NCBI GenBank assembly: GCA_963664715.2
Contig: CAXXUY010000007.1
Span: 1-64,000 of the forward strand
DNA from: JAPOXR01 sp963664715
Lineage (GTDB): Bacteria; Pseudomonadota; Alphaproteobacteria; Rhodobacterales; Rhodobacteraceae
Length of the DNA: 64,000 bases
Direction: 5' to 3'
Made by a program: the position numbers and the translations under genes. The notes beneath the pieces were generated by a model, which did no database searches, had not been told where the DNA came from, and saw only the letters and a program-made list of their open reading frames with translations. Of this stretch, positions 16,495-24,534 are shown in pieces; positions within the stretch are counted from its first letter, which is position 1, and the number at the start of each line of letters is the position of its first letter.

Positions 16495-17372
16495 TGCTGC
16501 CACTTCGGATTGCTGAGCCGGCGCGCCAGGTAAATGACGGCGAGAGCAACGATCATCAACAGGATCGAGAGCGCCGCACCCAGTGGCCAATTGAACGCGA
16601 GTCCAAACTGGCTGAAGATCAGGCGCCCATAGGTGAATCCCTCGATTCCACCGACAAGTTCCGGGGCCAGGAAGTCACCGGAAGCCAGTACGAACGTGAA
16701 CATGGCGCCGACGATTCCACCCGGAAGGCTGAGAGGCAGTATCACGCGGGTAAAGGTCTGAACCTCGCCGGCACCCAGATCTGCTGCAGCGTGCAGGACA
16801 GAACTCGGTATGCGCTCGAGCGAGATGTAGATTGGCAGCACCATGAACGGGAGCAGCACGACCGACAAGGTGATGCGAACCGCCGTAAGGTTGAAAAGCA
16901 GGGCGCTGACCGGTTCGTCGACGATTCCAAGTGCCAGCAGCACACTGTTCAACAGGCCGCTCGTTCCAAGAACGCCCCGCATGGCATAGATCTTGATGAT
17001 GTAACTCATGAGCAGCGGAACCGCGAGGGCAATCACCAGGAAACTGCGCCAGGCAGGAGGTCGCAGCCAGATGAAATACGCAGTGGCATAGCCCAGCACC
17101 AGGTTGATGGCCGAGACTTCGAAAGCCATCCGCATGGTCTTGAGGAAGGTAGTTCGGTATGCGTCGTTTGACAGGATATCTGCGAAGTTCGCAATCGTCG
17201 GACGATAGACGACGGAATTGTCAACGACGAAGAAGAACCCGTAGACAAGGAAGGCGGCAAGCGGGATGAGAATGAACAGGGACACGATGCCCCACAGAAC
17301 GCAGTCTTCAGTGCGCAGCCGGAACCTCCTTTCGGATGCGTTCAATCTTCGGCTCCACTGACCAGTGCGCAT
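16491..17372 (-). CDS. PotB-type ABC transporter permease
   Basis: Inner-membrane permease, 293 aa, about six transmembrane helices. It has the EAA loop LHAAADLGAGEVQTFTRVILPLSLPGG and the PotB-like VPLLMSYIIKIYAMRG and FTFVLASGDFLAPELVGG. The start overlaps the 3' end of the ATPase gene by 31 bases, a long but common overlap in such operons. It forms a heterodimer with the downstream PotC-like permease. Confidence 0.9.
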   Translation of the reverse strand: MRTGQWSRRLNASERRFRLRTEDCVLWGIVSLFILIPLAAFLVYGFFFVVDNSVVYRPTIANFADILSNDAYRTTFLKTMRMAFEVSAINLVLGYATAYFIWLRPPAWRSFLVIALAVPLLMSYIIKIYAMRGVLGTSGLLNSVLLALGIVDEPVSALLFNLTAVRITLSVVLLPFMVLPIYISLERIPSSVLHAAADLGAGEVQTFTRVILPLSLPGGIVGAMFTFVLASGDFLAPELVGGIEGFTYGRLIFSQFGLAFNWPLGAALSILLMIVALAVIYLARRLSNPKWQQ

Positions 17373-18460
17373 TCAGCCGGGTCGAAGCCGACCTTAAGGA
17401 CAGATCCGATTTCAGGGGAGCGCGCCGCCGGGTCACTTCTGGTTTTCATCTTGAACATGTGCGGCGTGTCCCGATGCCTGAGTTCGGTGATCGTCTCCGA
17501 GCCCACGAACGACACGGAAACAACTTCGAGTTCGATCGGGTTGACGAGTGTCTCATCTCCGGTGCCGAACGCCTCCGGGCGAACTGCAAGAGCCTGGCTT
17601 GAACTGTTTCCGGGTGGAGACCCCGCAACCGTGAACGTTCCGACCGGTGTCCGGACGATCGTGGTGTCCTCTTGCCGTTCATGGACTTCGCAGGGCTCGA
17701 TGATGTTGCTGGCACCGAAGAATGTTGCAACGAATCTGCTCTTTGGCCGGTAGTAGAGATCCCTAGGTGTTCCGATCTGTTCAATGCTTCCAGCGCGCAT
17801 CACGCAGATCCGGTCCGACATCGTGATCGCTTCGGACTGGTCATGGGTCACGAACAGAAAGGTGATCCCGCTCTGCCTCTGCACGGATTTCAGGAAATTC
17901 TGCATTTGCCGCCTGAGCGCGGCATCGAGGGCGGCGAGCGGTTCATCGAGGAGAATCAGCCTCGGTTCACAAATCATGGCCCGGGCGAGTGCTGTTCGCT
18001 GTTGCTGTCCGCCACTCAACTGGGACGGGTATCTTGAACCGAGTTCCTCGAGACCGACGATCCCGAGCGCAACATCGACCCGGTCGTTCAGTTGCTTTCG
18101 ACCGGTTCCGCGCACGCGAAGTCCGAATCCGACATTTTCCCGGACCGTCATGTGCGGAAAGAGCGCATAATCCTGGAACACGGTATTGAATGGGCGCTGG
18201 TTGATGGGCATGTCCGCAATGTCCCGCCCGTCAAACTCGATTCCGCCGGCACTCGGCGGCTGGAACCCTGCTATGGTGCGCAGGAGAGTTGTCTTGCCTG
18301 AGCCGGACGGGCCGAGAATTGTCAGGAACTCGCCGTCGTGAACATCGAGATCAAGCGGATTGATGGCGTTGAACGTGTCGAACCGGACTCCCAGCCCACG
18401 GATACGCAGCAACGGCAGTTCCTGGTTGACTGCCGGGCCGCTGGACTCATGCCTGGCCAT
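17342..18460 (-). CDS. PotA-type ABC transporter ATP-binding protein
   Basis: ATPase of a PotABCD-type importer, 372 aa from ATG 18460. Walker A GPSGSGKTT, Q-loop FQDYALFPHMTV, signature LSGGQQQRTALARA and Walker B LILLDEPLAALD are all present. A C-terminal TOBE-type regulatory domain covers about the last 110 residues (VRPEAF...). The ATG lies inside the 3' end of the dehydratase gene (14-base overlap), showing translational coupling between catabolic enzyme and importer. Confidence 0.92.
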   Translation of the reverse strand: MARHESSGPAVNQELPLLRIRGLGVRFDTFNAINPLDLDVHDGEFLTILGPSGSGKTTLLRTIAGFQPPSAGGIEFDGRDIADMPINQRPFNTVFQDYALFPHMTVRENVGFGLRVRGTGRKQLNDRVDVALGIVGLEELGSRYPSQLSGGQQQRTALARAMICEPRLILLDEPLAALDAALRRQMQNFLKSVQRQSGITFLFVTHDQSEAITMSDRICVMRAGSIEQIGTPRDLYYRPKSRFVATFFGASNIIEPCEVHERQEDTTIVRTPVGTFTVAGSPPGNSSSQALAVRPEAFGTGDETLVNPIELEVVSVSFVGSETITELRHRDTPHMFKMKTRSDPAARSPEIGSVLKVGFDPAECALVSGAED

Positions 18461-19643
18461 ATGCCTTGACTGCGTCCCAATTGATCTCGACCCCGAGGCC
18501 GGGCTTCGTCGGTGCATGTATTTCACCGTTCTCGAAGACCAGGTCTTCCGTGGCCAGTTCGCGCCTCAGCTTCTCGATGCAGAGTTGCGGAGGGAGGTAC
18601 TCGATAAAGCTGATGCAAGGTGTGGCAAAGGCCAGATGGGCCGTTGCGGAAAGTGACACCCCGGTCTTCCAGCAATGCGGCACGACCGGGAGATTTCTGG
18701 CTGCGGCCATCTCGCAGACGGCTCTTGCCTCTCCGATCCCGCCGACGCGCCCGACATCGGGCTGGACAACACCAATTCCGCCGCGTTCGATCAGGTCGAC
18801 AAATTCCCACTTCGTCGAGAGCCATTCACCTGAAGCGATAGGATATGGCACGAGCCCGGCCAGCTTGGCATGTTCATCCAGGAAGTCAGGCCAGATCGGC
18901 GTCTCGAGAAAATAGATGTCGTATTCGTCCCAGTTGCGAACTGTTGCGTAGGCTGTCTCTGCATCGCGCCAGACGTATTGGACATCCACGAGCAGCGTAA
19001 TCTCCGGACCAATGGCTTCACGCACCGCGGCGACCACGTCGGTATGCCGCTCGTAACTCTCATTCATCCCGTCATGGGCGTATGGGCCTGCCATCGTGCA
19101 TTCTGCCTTGACCGCGCGGAAGCCAAGCCGCTTTGCGTTCTCGGCAGATGCGCACAATGCGTCGCGATATTCCTCGAAGGTCTTTCCGGCGGGTTGAAGG
19201 GATGCGTACGGTATGACCGGCGTGTCCCGCCTTTGTCCGAGCAGTTGCCAGACAGGTTTGCATTCGATCTTGCCGGCAATGTCCCAAAGCGCCATCTCGA
19301 CGGCGCCGAGAGCGTGAATGACGGCGCCCCGGCGACCATTCATTGCCGTAAACGTGTAGATGTCGTTCCAGATTGACTCGATATCGCGAGGGTCACGCCC
19401 GATGAGCAGATCGCGCATGCAAAGGCCCATGGTATGCGTGCCCGGAGCCTCGATGCATGCACGGCCGATCCAGGGGTTGAGGTCGCTTTCTCCGTAACCT
19501 TCCACACCTTCGTCGGTACCGACGACGACCAGGAGGCTGTCCTGGGCCGAAGATGTCAGGCCCGGGTCGAAATCGTCGGCGACCAGGACATGACATGTGA
19601 CATCAGTTATCTTCACGCTCGTGTCCCATGGTTCGGATTGCAT
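18447..19643 (-). CDS. Mandelate racemase/enolase-superfamily sugar-acid dehydratase
   Basis: Enolase-superfamily enzyme of the mandelate racemase subgroup, 398 aa from ATG 19643. GTG 19616 would begin VKITDV, the usual family N-terminus, and may be the true start. Metal ligands D220 (LLVDVQY), E247 (FLETP) and E273 (ASGEW) and the D296/H323 dyad (VQPDVG, VPHCW) are all visible. The usual KxK acid/base motif is K179-A-E181 instead. Such enzymes abstract the proton alpha to a carboxylate and usually dehydrate aldonic or aldaric acids. Sitting between binding protein and ATPase genes, it probably acts on the imported substrate. Confidence 0.87.
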   Translation of the reverse strand: MQSEPWDTSVKITDVTCHVLVADDFDPGLTSSAQDSLLVVVGTDEGVEGYGESDLNPWIGRACIEAPGTHTMGLCMRDLLIGRDPRDIESIWNDIYTFTAMNGRRGAVIHALGAVEMALWDIAGKIECKPVWQLLGQRRDTPVIPYASLQPAGKTFEEYRDALCASAENAKRLGFRAVKAECTMAGPYAHDGMNESYERHTDVVAAVREAIGPEITLLVDVQYVWRDAETAYATVRNWDEYDIYFLETPIWPDFLDEHAKLAGLVPYPIASGEWLSTKWEFVDLIERGGIGVVQPDVGRVGGIGEARAVCEMAAARNLPVVPHCWKTGVSLSATAHLAFATPCISFIEYLPPQLCIEKLRRELATEDLVFENGEIHAPTKPGLGVEINWDAVKAYGQA

Positions 19644-19723
19644 CCGAAAATATACCCGGACGCGTGTGTTTCGGGAACCCCGAATGGAGGGCAGGGCATC
19701 CCGGGATGCCCTGCGTCTTGAGT

Positions 19724-20728
19724 CTATTGAGCGGCCTTGACTTCGTTCCAGACCTGAACGCGGCGATCGAAATCCTCTACCGGCTGCAGCCAGACAAGCT
19801 TGTCGGCATAGTCGAGTTCCGGACTCTCGTTCGTCGTGTTTCCGTATCCGTTGATTTCGGTCATGGTCGGCCCGGTTACACCGTTGAGGTAATGGTTGAC
19901 CCATTTATGTGCGCACTCGGTGTCCTGGACACCCTTTGACAGGGCCCAGGTATCCAACCAGCCAATTCCTCCTTCCTTGGGAATTGAATAGACGGCATCG
20001 TAACCGCGGTTGGCGAGCTCGACGGCCTGGAATTCACCCATCGAGAACATCAGGTTCGCTTCGCTCGTGTCCCAGATGTTCACGCCTTCCTCGAAGCCCG
20101 CATAGTAGCTGATCAGGTATTGCTTCTGCTCAATGAGCTTCTGCTTCACGGCTTCGAAATCCTCATCGCTCAGGTTGAAGGGGTTCTCGATTCCGAGGAT
20201 GATGGCGGCATTGGTGACGTTGTTGTTGGCGTCGTCGAGGGAAAGAATATGCCCGGCATTCGCGGGATCCCAAAGGGCTTCCCAACTGTCGACGCCATCC
20301 GGAAACGCTTCCCTGTCGTAGATCAGTCCGAGCGAACCCCAGGCGATCGAGACACCATAGGTCTCGCCACCGCTCATCACTTCGGCAACAGAGCTGAACG
20401 ACGGCAGCAGGTTGGCCGTGTTCGGTACCATCGACATGTCGAACGGAATGATCAGCCCGTTGTCCAGGTAGCGCTGGATGATCGAGGTGTCGATCGAGAT
20501 CAGGTCGTAATCGGCCCCGTCGCTTCCAGCCATCTTGGCGAACATTTCATCAACGGAACCGGTATAGGCAACGCTGACGCTGCAGCCCGTCTCGGCTTCA
20601 AAAGGTTCAACCCATACAGGTTCGGCGTAGCCTTCAAAGCTGAAGAGACGAACCTCCTGTGCTGTCGCGCAGGTTGCAGTTATGGCAACTGCTGCCGCGC
20701 TCACGCAATAGTCACGAAATCGAATCAT
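19724..20728 (-). CDS. PotD-type periplasmic substrate-binding protein
   Basis: Periplasmic binding component of the importer, 334 aa. A Sec signal peptide (residues 1 to about 23, ending TCATA-QE) precedes a family-1 extracellular binding protein fold: LFSFEGYAEPVWVEPFEAETGC, YDLISIDTSIIQRYLDNGLI, YGVSIAWGSLGLIYD, FSMGEFQAVELANRGYDAVY. Homologues bind polyamines, opines or related compounds. The start overlaps the GntR gene stop by four bases (ATGA at 20725-20728). The ligand cannot be fixed from sequence. Confidence 0.9.
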   Translation of the reverse strand: MIRFRDYCVSAAAVAITATCATAQEVRLFSFEGYAEPVWVEPFEAETGCSVSVAYTGSVDEMFAKMAGSDGADYDLISIDTSIIQRYLDNGLIIPFDMSMVPNTANLLPSFSSVAEVMSGGETYGVSIAWGSLGLIYDREAFPDGVDSWEALWDPANAGHILSLDDANNNVTNAAIILGIENPFNLSDEDFEAVKQKLIEQKQYLISYYAGFEEGVNIWDTSEANLMFSMGEFQAVELANRGYDAVYSIPKEGGIGWLDTWALSKGVQDTECAHKWVNHYLNGVTGPTMTEINGYGNTTNESPELDYADKLVWLQPVEDFDRRVQVWNEVKAAQ

Positions 20729-21441
20729 CTTTTTCTCCTGTTTTCTGGTTGATTCGTCGGGTTTGGAGACAATGCGGTTCTCAGGTTCCGACCGGTTATG
20801 TGTTCCCTGAGAACCGCTCCAAGTCTCGCAGGGTTTCCTTCTGCAAGGAAGTTGCGAAGAGTCTGGTGCTGCTTGATGACAGCCGCGAAATCCGGGTCGC
20901 TATAGATCTCGAGTCCGAAAATGATCGTGACCTGACGCGAGATGCCTTCCCAGATGCTCTGGCCCAGCAAGTTTCCGGCGACCGAGATCGCTGACCGGTG
21001 AAAACTCACATCGGCGCAGCGAAGCTCGTCGACATCGAATTCCGCTGCCGCCCGCTCCATGTCTTCTATTGCGGAGTCCAGCGGTGCAAAATGCGCAGGA
21101 TCCGACCGGAAGGCCTGGATGGCCTCGGTCAGCATCATTGTTTCCAGCGCGATGCGCACCGAACACACTTCCCGGATCTGCCGGTCGTCGAATGGCGCAA
21201 TTCGCCATCCGCGCCCGGACGCGGAACAGAGTATCCCCTGCAATGACAATTCCCGGATGGCCTCGCGTACCGGGACGCGGCTGACGCCGAGTTCGGAGGC
21301 CAGTTCATCTTCGACCAGCCGGTGGCCAGGAGGGAATGAGCCGGTCGCGATGGCGGGAATGAGCCGTTCGATGATCTGTTCCGTAACCAGCCTCTTTCGG
21401 ATTGGCTCGATGCGGGCCGGCGCGTTGACTGAATTCTGCAT
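20725..21441 (-). CDS. GntR family regulator (FadR/FCD subfamily)
   Basis: DNA-binding regulator, 238 aa. The N-terminal winged helix-turn-helix (about 18-85) contains LASELGVSRVPVREAIRELSLQGIL. The C-terminal FCD effector domain carries the metal/ligand histidines (SFHRSA, KQHQTLRNF, REHITGR). It is first in a seven-gene operon and overlaps the binding-protein gene by four bases. It probably represses this operon and the divergent lactonase gene through the inverted repeat just upstream. Members of this group usually respond to a carboxylic-acid pathway intermediate. Confidence 0.92.
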   Translation of the reverse strand: MQNSVNAPARIEPIRKRLVTEQIIERLIPAIATGSFPPGHRLVEDELASELGVSRVPVREAIRELSLQGILCSASGRGWRIAPFDDRQIREVCSVRIALETMMLTEAIQAFRSDPAHFAPLDSAIEDMERAAAEFDVDELRCADVSFHRSAISVAGNLLGQSIWEGISRQVTIIFGLEIYSDPDFAAVIKQHQTLRNFLAEGNPARLGAVLREHITGRNLRTALSPNPTNQPENRRKR

Positions 21442-21452
21442 GCTCGTATACT
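21425..21452 (+). promoter_or_regulatory. Predicted promoter for the SMP-30 lactonase gene
   Basis: TTGACT (21425-21430), a 16-base spacer, then TATACT (21447-21452), a good sigma-70 type match reading to the right. The -10 lies within the left arm of the inverted repeat. Confidence 0.55.
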
Positions 21453-21466
21453 ATAATTCAGTATAC
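21446..21466. promoter_or_regulatory. Probable GntR operator (inverted repeat)
   Basis: Perfect 7-bp inverted repeat GTATACT (21446-21452) / AGTATAC (21460-21466) with a 7-base AT-rich spacer, between the gntR start and the divergent lactonase gene. It covers the predicted -10 elements of both directions, as expected for a shared repressor site. Confidence 0.65.
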
Positions 21467-21476
21467 GGTATGTAAA
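21448..21476 (-). promoter_or_regulatory. Predicted promoter for the gntR operon
   Basis: Reading left: TTTACA (complement of 21471-21476), a 17-base spacer, then TAGTAT (complement of 21448-21453). The initiation point would fall about at the gntR ATG (21441), which would make the mRNA leaderless or nearly so. Confidence 0.5.
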
Positions 21477-21512
21477 GTTGAACGAACTTCTCGAACGGTT
21501 TCCGGAGCAGAT

Positions 21513-22400
21513 TTGAAGACAGAACTGGTTGATCAGGTTGCTGCCGGCGCACGCTTGGGCGAGTCCCCGATCTGGCTTCCCGAGGCGGGCCTGTTCCTCT
21601 GGCTGGACCTGCTTGGACGATGCGTCCACAGCTACGATCCCGCAGGGCGCAGGCACAGGATCATCGCCGACGGTTTTCGGGAGAATCTGGCCTGCCTCGT
21701 CCGGATCGCCGAGTGTCAGGCCCTGCTCGCAACTGCGACAGGTTTTTTCCGGCTTGATCCGGTCACCGGGTCGGCCTCACCGGTGGAACTTCCCGTCGCC
21801 GCAGGTAATGGCGCATGTTTCAACGATGGCAAGGTGGCGCCAGATGGCTCACTCTGGCTGGGCACTTCCGATGTCGACGAGGTCAAGCCGATCGGCATGC
21901 TCCACCGGGTCGCTGGCGAAGAGGTCGAAGAGGTCGACAGCGGATTTGTCATCTCGAACGGACCGGCCTTTTCTCCCTGCGGCCGCAAGGCCTACTTTGC
22001 CGACTCTGCCGGAAGACGGATCCTCCAATACCACCTCGATGAAACCGGGCGGCCTCTCGAGCGTTCCCTGTTCGCCAGGATCGGGGAAGAGGACGGGCTG
22101 CCGGACGGCTTGACAGTGGATTCCCGGGGACAGATCTTCAGTGCTCACTGGCAAGGCAGCAGAATAACAGTCTATGGTCCGGACGGCCGGATCAGGCAGA
22201 GGATTGCGGTCCCGGCGCTGAATGTCACGTCCTGTACATTCGGTGGACCCGGCTTGTCGGATTTGTTCGTGACAACGGCCGCGATTGACGCCGGTGATGA
22301 TGCCGGAGAGTCCCAAGGCGATTCCTTCCTGTTTGCTTGCGATACCTCGGGAGTAGCGGAACCGGTATTCAACCCTCCTGCAATCCGAGACAAATCGTGA
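21513..22400 (+). CDS. SMP-30/gluconolactonase family lactonase
   Basis: Six-bladed beta-propeller lactonase, 295 aa, opening sugar lactones to aldonic acids. Metal ligands are visible as E17 in LGESP, the Asn of SNGPAFS and the Asp of LPDGLTVD. NDGKVAPDGSLWLGT is a further family motif. The best start is a TTG at 21513, with GGAG at the right spacing. It is divergent from the gntR operon, sharing the operator region. Together with the SDR and the dehydratase it completes a dehydrogenase-lactonase-dehydratase route. No signal peptide. Confidence 0.87.
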   Translation: MKTELVDQVAAGARLGESPIWLPEAGLFLWLDLLGRCVHSYDPAGRRHRIIADGFRENLACLVRIAECQALLATATGFFRLDPVTGSASPVELPVAAGNGACFNDGKVAPDGSLWLGTSDVDEVKPIGMLHRVAGEEVEEVDSGFVISNGPAFSPCGRKAYFADSAGRRILQYHLDETGRPLERSLFARIGEEDGLPDGLTVDSRGQIFSAHWQGSRITVYGPDGRIRQRIAVPALNVTSCTFGGPGLSDLFVTTAAIDAGDDAGESQGDSFLFACDTSGVAEPVFNPPAIRDKS

Positions 22401-22560
22401 CTCCCGACTCCGTCTGGACCGTTCATCCAACTCCGGAGGGAACATCCATTCAGCTTCGCAACCGGCGCGGCCAGGACGAGTGATTCTGGCAATCGCCATC
22501 TCATGACGAGTCGCCGGAATTTCGGAGAATTCCTAATTGTCAAGGGAATTCAGGGAGTTC

Positions 22561-22635
22561 TGGCAGTCCCTAGGGGAATCGAACCCCTCTTTCCAGGTTG
22601 AAAACCTGGCGTCCTAACCGATAGACGAAGGGACC
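22561..22635 (-). tRNA. tRNA-Glu (UUC)
   Basis: A 75-base cloverleaf on the complement strand with CCA encoded. It has acceptor arms GGTCCCT/AGGGACT, a D arm around TCTATCGGTTAGGA, an anticodon stem CCAGG/CCTGG with loop TTTTCAA (anticodon TTC), and a T arm GAGGGGTTCGATTCCCC. The first acceptor pair reads G-U, which I recall being usual for alphaproteobacterial tRNA-Glu. Confidence 0.96.
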
Positions 22636-22749
22636 GCAGAATCCGTGTCGGCGCAAAATACAATCCAAGTAGAGACCGCGCAAGAAAATTTCGGCATCCC
22701 GGATTTCCGATGGCATGGACCGGACGCGGATCCGGGCCGTGCGGCGCAG

Positions 22750-24534
22750 TCAGGCGGGCGCGGCGTCCTCGATCCGGAGTTTCGGCGTCACCCTTCCGCG
22801 AAAACTGTCCGCAAGCAGTTGACCCATCAGGTGAACCGGGCCGGTTGACCGTGACCCCAGGAACTTTCCAAGAGGCTTGTCCATGATTCTGAAGCCGATG
22901 GCATCCATCCTGGACTTCGACGCCGACTTCATTGTCACCTGCAGGTGTCCGTCTCCAACGACACGGCTGAAGGTAATGTTCTGATACGGAAGAACAACAC
23001 GAGGATATGGTGCCTCTGAACCGAATGGCCCGGCTCTTTCCAGCATTTCAATCAACTCGACCGTAGCGGCTTCCGGCTGGATTTCTCCATCGATCCGCAC
23101 TTCCCTCGGCGCACCGACCTTCAGCCCCTGTGTTTCAAGAATGGCTCCAATTCGCTCCATGGCGGGCTCCAGGCAAGACAGTTCAACCTCAAGACCCGCT
23201 GCCATCCTGTGTCCGCCACCGTTCAGCAACAGTCCCTCCTGCCTGCATCGCATGATGGCAGACCCGATATCGGCCCCCCGGACGGATCGGGCGGAACCCC
23301 GTCCGATTCCACCTGACAGGCTGACGGCAATGGCTGGACGATTGGTCAACTCCGCCAGCCGGGCAGCAACAATACCAACAATTCCGGGATGCCAGTTACT
23401 GCCGACTGCCCAGGTCAGGGGTGCGTCGACACCTCGTTCTTCTACCTGTTTCAATGCCTCGTCATAGGCGACTTCCACCAGGCTTCGTCTTTCACGGTTG
23501 AGCTGGTCCAGGGTCTGCGCCAACTCTTCGGCGTCCCGTTCACTGTCCGTCGAGAGCAGCCGGGCTCCAAGGTCCGCCTTGCCGATTCTGCCGCCTGCGT
23601 TGATCCGTGGACCGAGCACAAATCCCAACTGGCCACTATTCGGCGCAGCCTTGATTCCGGCAATGTCGGCAAGCGCCCTCAGTCCCGGTCGGTTCCGTCT
23701 CCGCAGGATCTCGATGCCGCTCCGGACGAATGCCCTGTTCAATCCTGTCATTGGAGAGACGTCCGCGACGGTTGCCAGCGCAACGAGGTCGAGCATCTGC
23801 ATGAGATCCGGCAGATCAGTCCGATTTGGGCGCATCGCCCTGTTGACGGCTACCAGGAACATGAACACCACGCCTGCGGCGCAGAGTTGGACGAGTTCAG
23901 AGGTCTCATCCTGGCGGTTCGGATTCACGACCGCAAATGCGGCGGGCAGGTCGGGTTCCCCGACATGGTGGTCAAGAATGATCACGTCTGAACCTGTTGC
24001 GGCCTCAATGGGTTCAAAGGCAGAAGTTCCGCAGTCCACGCAGATAATCAGATCGTGACCCCTTGCCAGCCCTGCCATCGCCGGGACATTGGGTCCGAAT
24101 CCTTCTTCTATCCGGTCGGGTACATACAACGTGGCGGTCATCCCTGACTGACGAAGCCAGTCGATCAACAGGGCCGCCGAACTGCCACCATCCACATCGT
24201 AGTCAGCGAAGACAGCGATCCTCTGCCTCTCGTCCACGGCTTTCACGAACCTTGAAACAGCCTTGTCCAGATCCTTGAGCGTCGACGGATCGGGCATCAT
24301 GTTCCGGATTTTTGGATCCAGATAGCTCGGAGCGGCTTCCGGAGTGACGCCTTGCCTTGCCAGGACGCGACTCATCAGGTCGGGCAACCCGGCCTGCTCG
24401 GATATTGCAAGCGCCAGCCTGTCTTGCTCCGACGAGAGCCCCACCCACCTTTGACCGCTCACGGAACACTCCACGCCCCGGAACGCAGCCAACCCGCCTC
24501 CTCCACCTCCCGGTGTGTCAGCTGAAAACGCCAT
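22750..24534 (-). CDS. recJ: Single-stranded-DNA-specific exonuclease RecJ
   Basis: 5'-3' ssDNA exonuclease of recombination and mismatch repair, 594 aa. DHH phosphoesterase motifs are seen: ADYDVDG (motif I), CVDCGT, LDHHVGEP (motif III, DHH) and the DHHA1 motif GGGHRMAAG. The C-terminal OB-like region follows. Its ATG overlaps the glpX stop by one base (TAATG), implying coupled translation. The order hom-glpX-recJ is, from my knowledge, common in alphaproteobacteria. Confidence 0.94.
   Translation of the reverse strand: MAFSADTPGGGGGGLAAFRGVECSVSGQRWVGLSSEQDRLALAISEQAGLPDLMSRVLARQGVTPEAAPSYLDPKIRNMMPDPSTLKDLDKAVSRFVKAVDERQRIAVFADYDVDGGSSAALLIDWLRQSGMTATLYVPDRIEEGFGPNVPAMAGLARGHDLIICVDCGTSAFEPIEAATGSDVIILDHHVGEPDLPAAFAVVNPNRQDETSELVQLCAAGVVFMFLVAVNRAMRPNRTDLPDLMQMLDLVALATVADVSPMTGLNRAFVRSGIEILRRRNRPGLRALADIAGIKAAPNSGQLGFVLGPRINAGGRIGKADLGARLLSTDSERDAEELAQTLDQLNRERRSLVEVAYDEALKQVEERGVDAPLTWAVGSNWHPGIVGIVAARLAELTNRPAIAVSLSGGIGRGSARSVRGADIGSAIMRCRQEGLLLNGGGHRMAAGLEVELSCLEPAMERIGAILETQGLKVGAPREVRIDGEIQPEAATVELIEMLERAGPFGSEAPYPRVVLPYQNITFSRVVGDGHLQVTMKSASKSRMDAIGFRIMDKPLGKFLGSRSTGPVHLMGQLLADSFRGRVTPKLRIEDAAPA

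Noticed and set aside
16494..17171. Open frame antisense to the PotB-like permease gene
   Set aside because: It gives a Gln/Arg/Asp-rich translation typical of the reverse of hydrophobic coding sequence.
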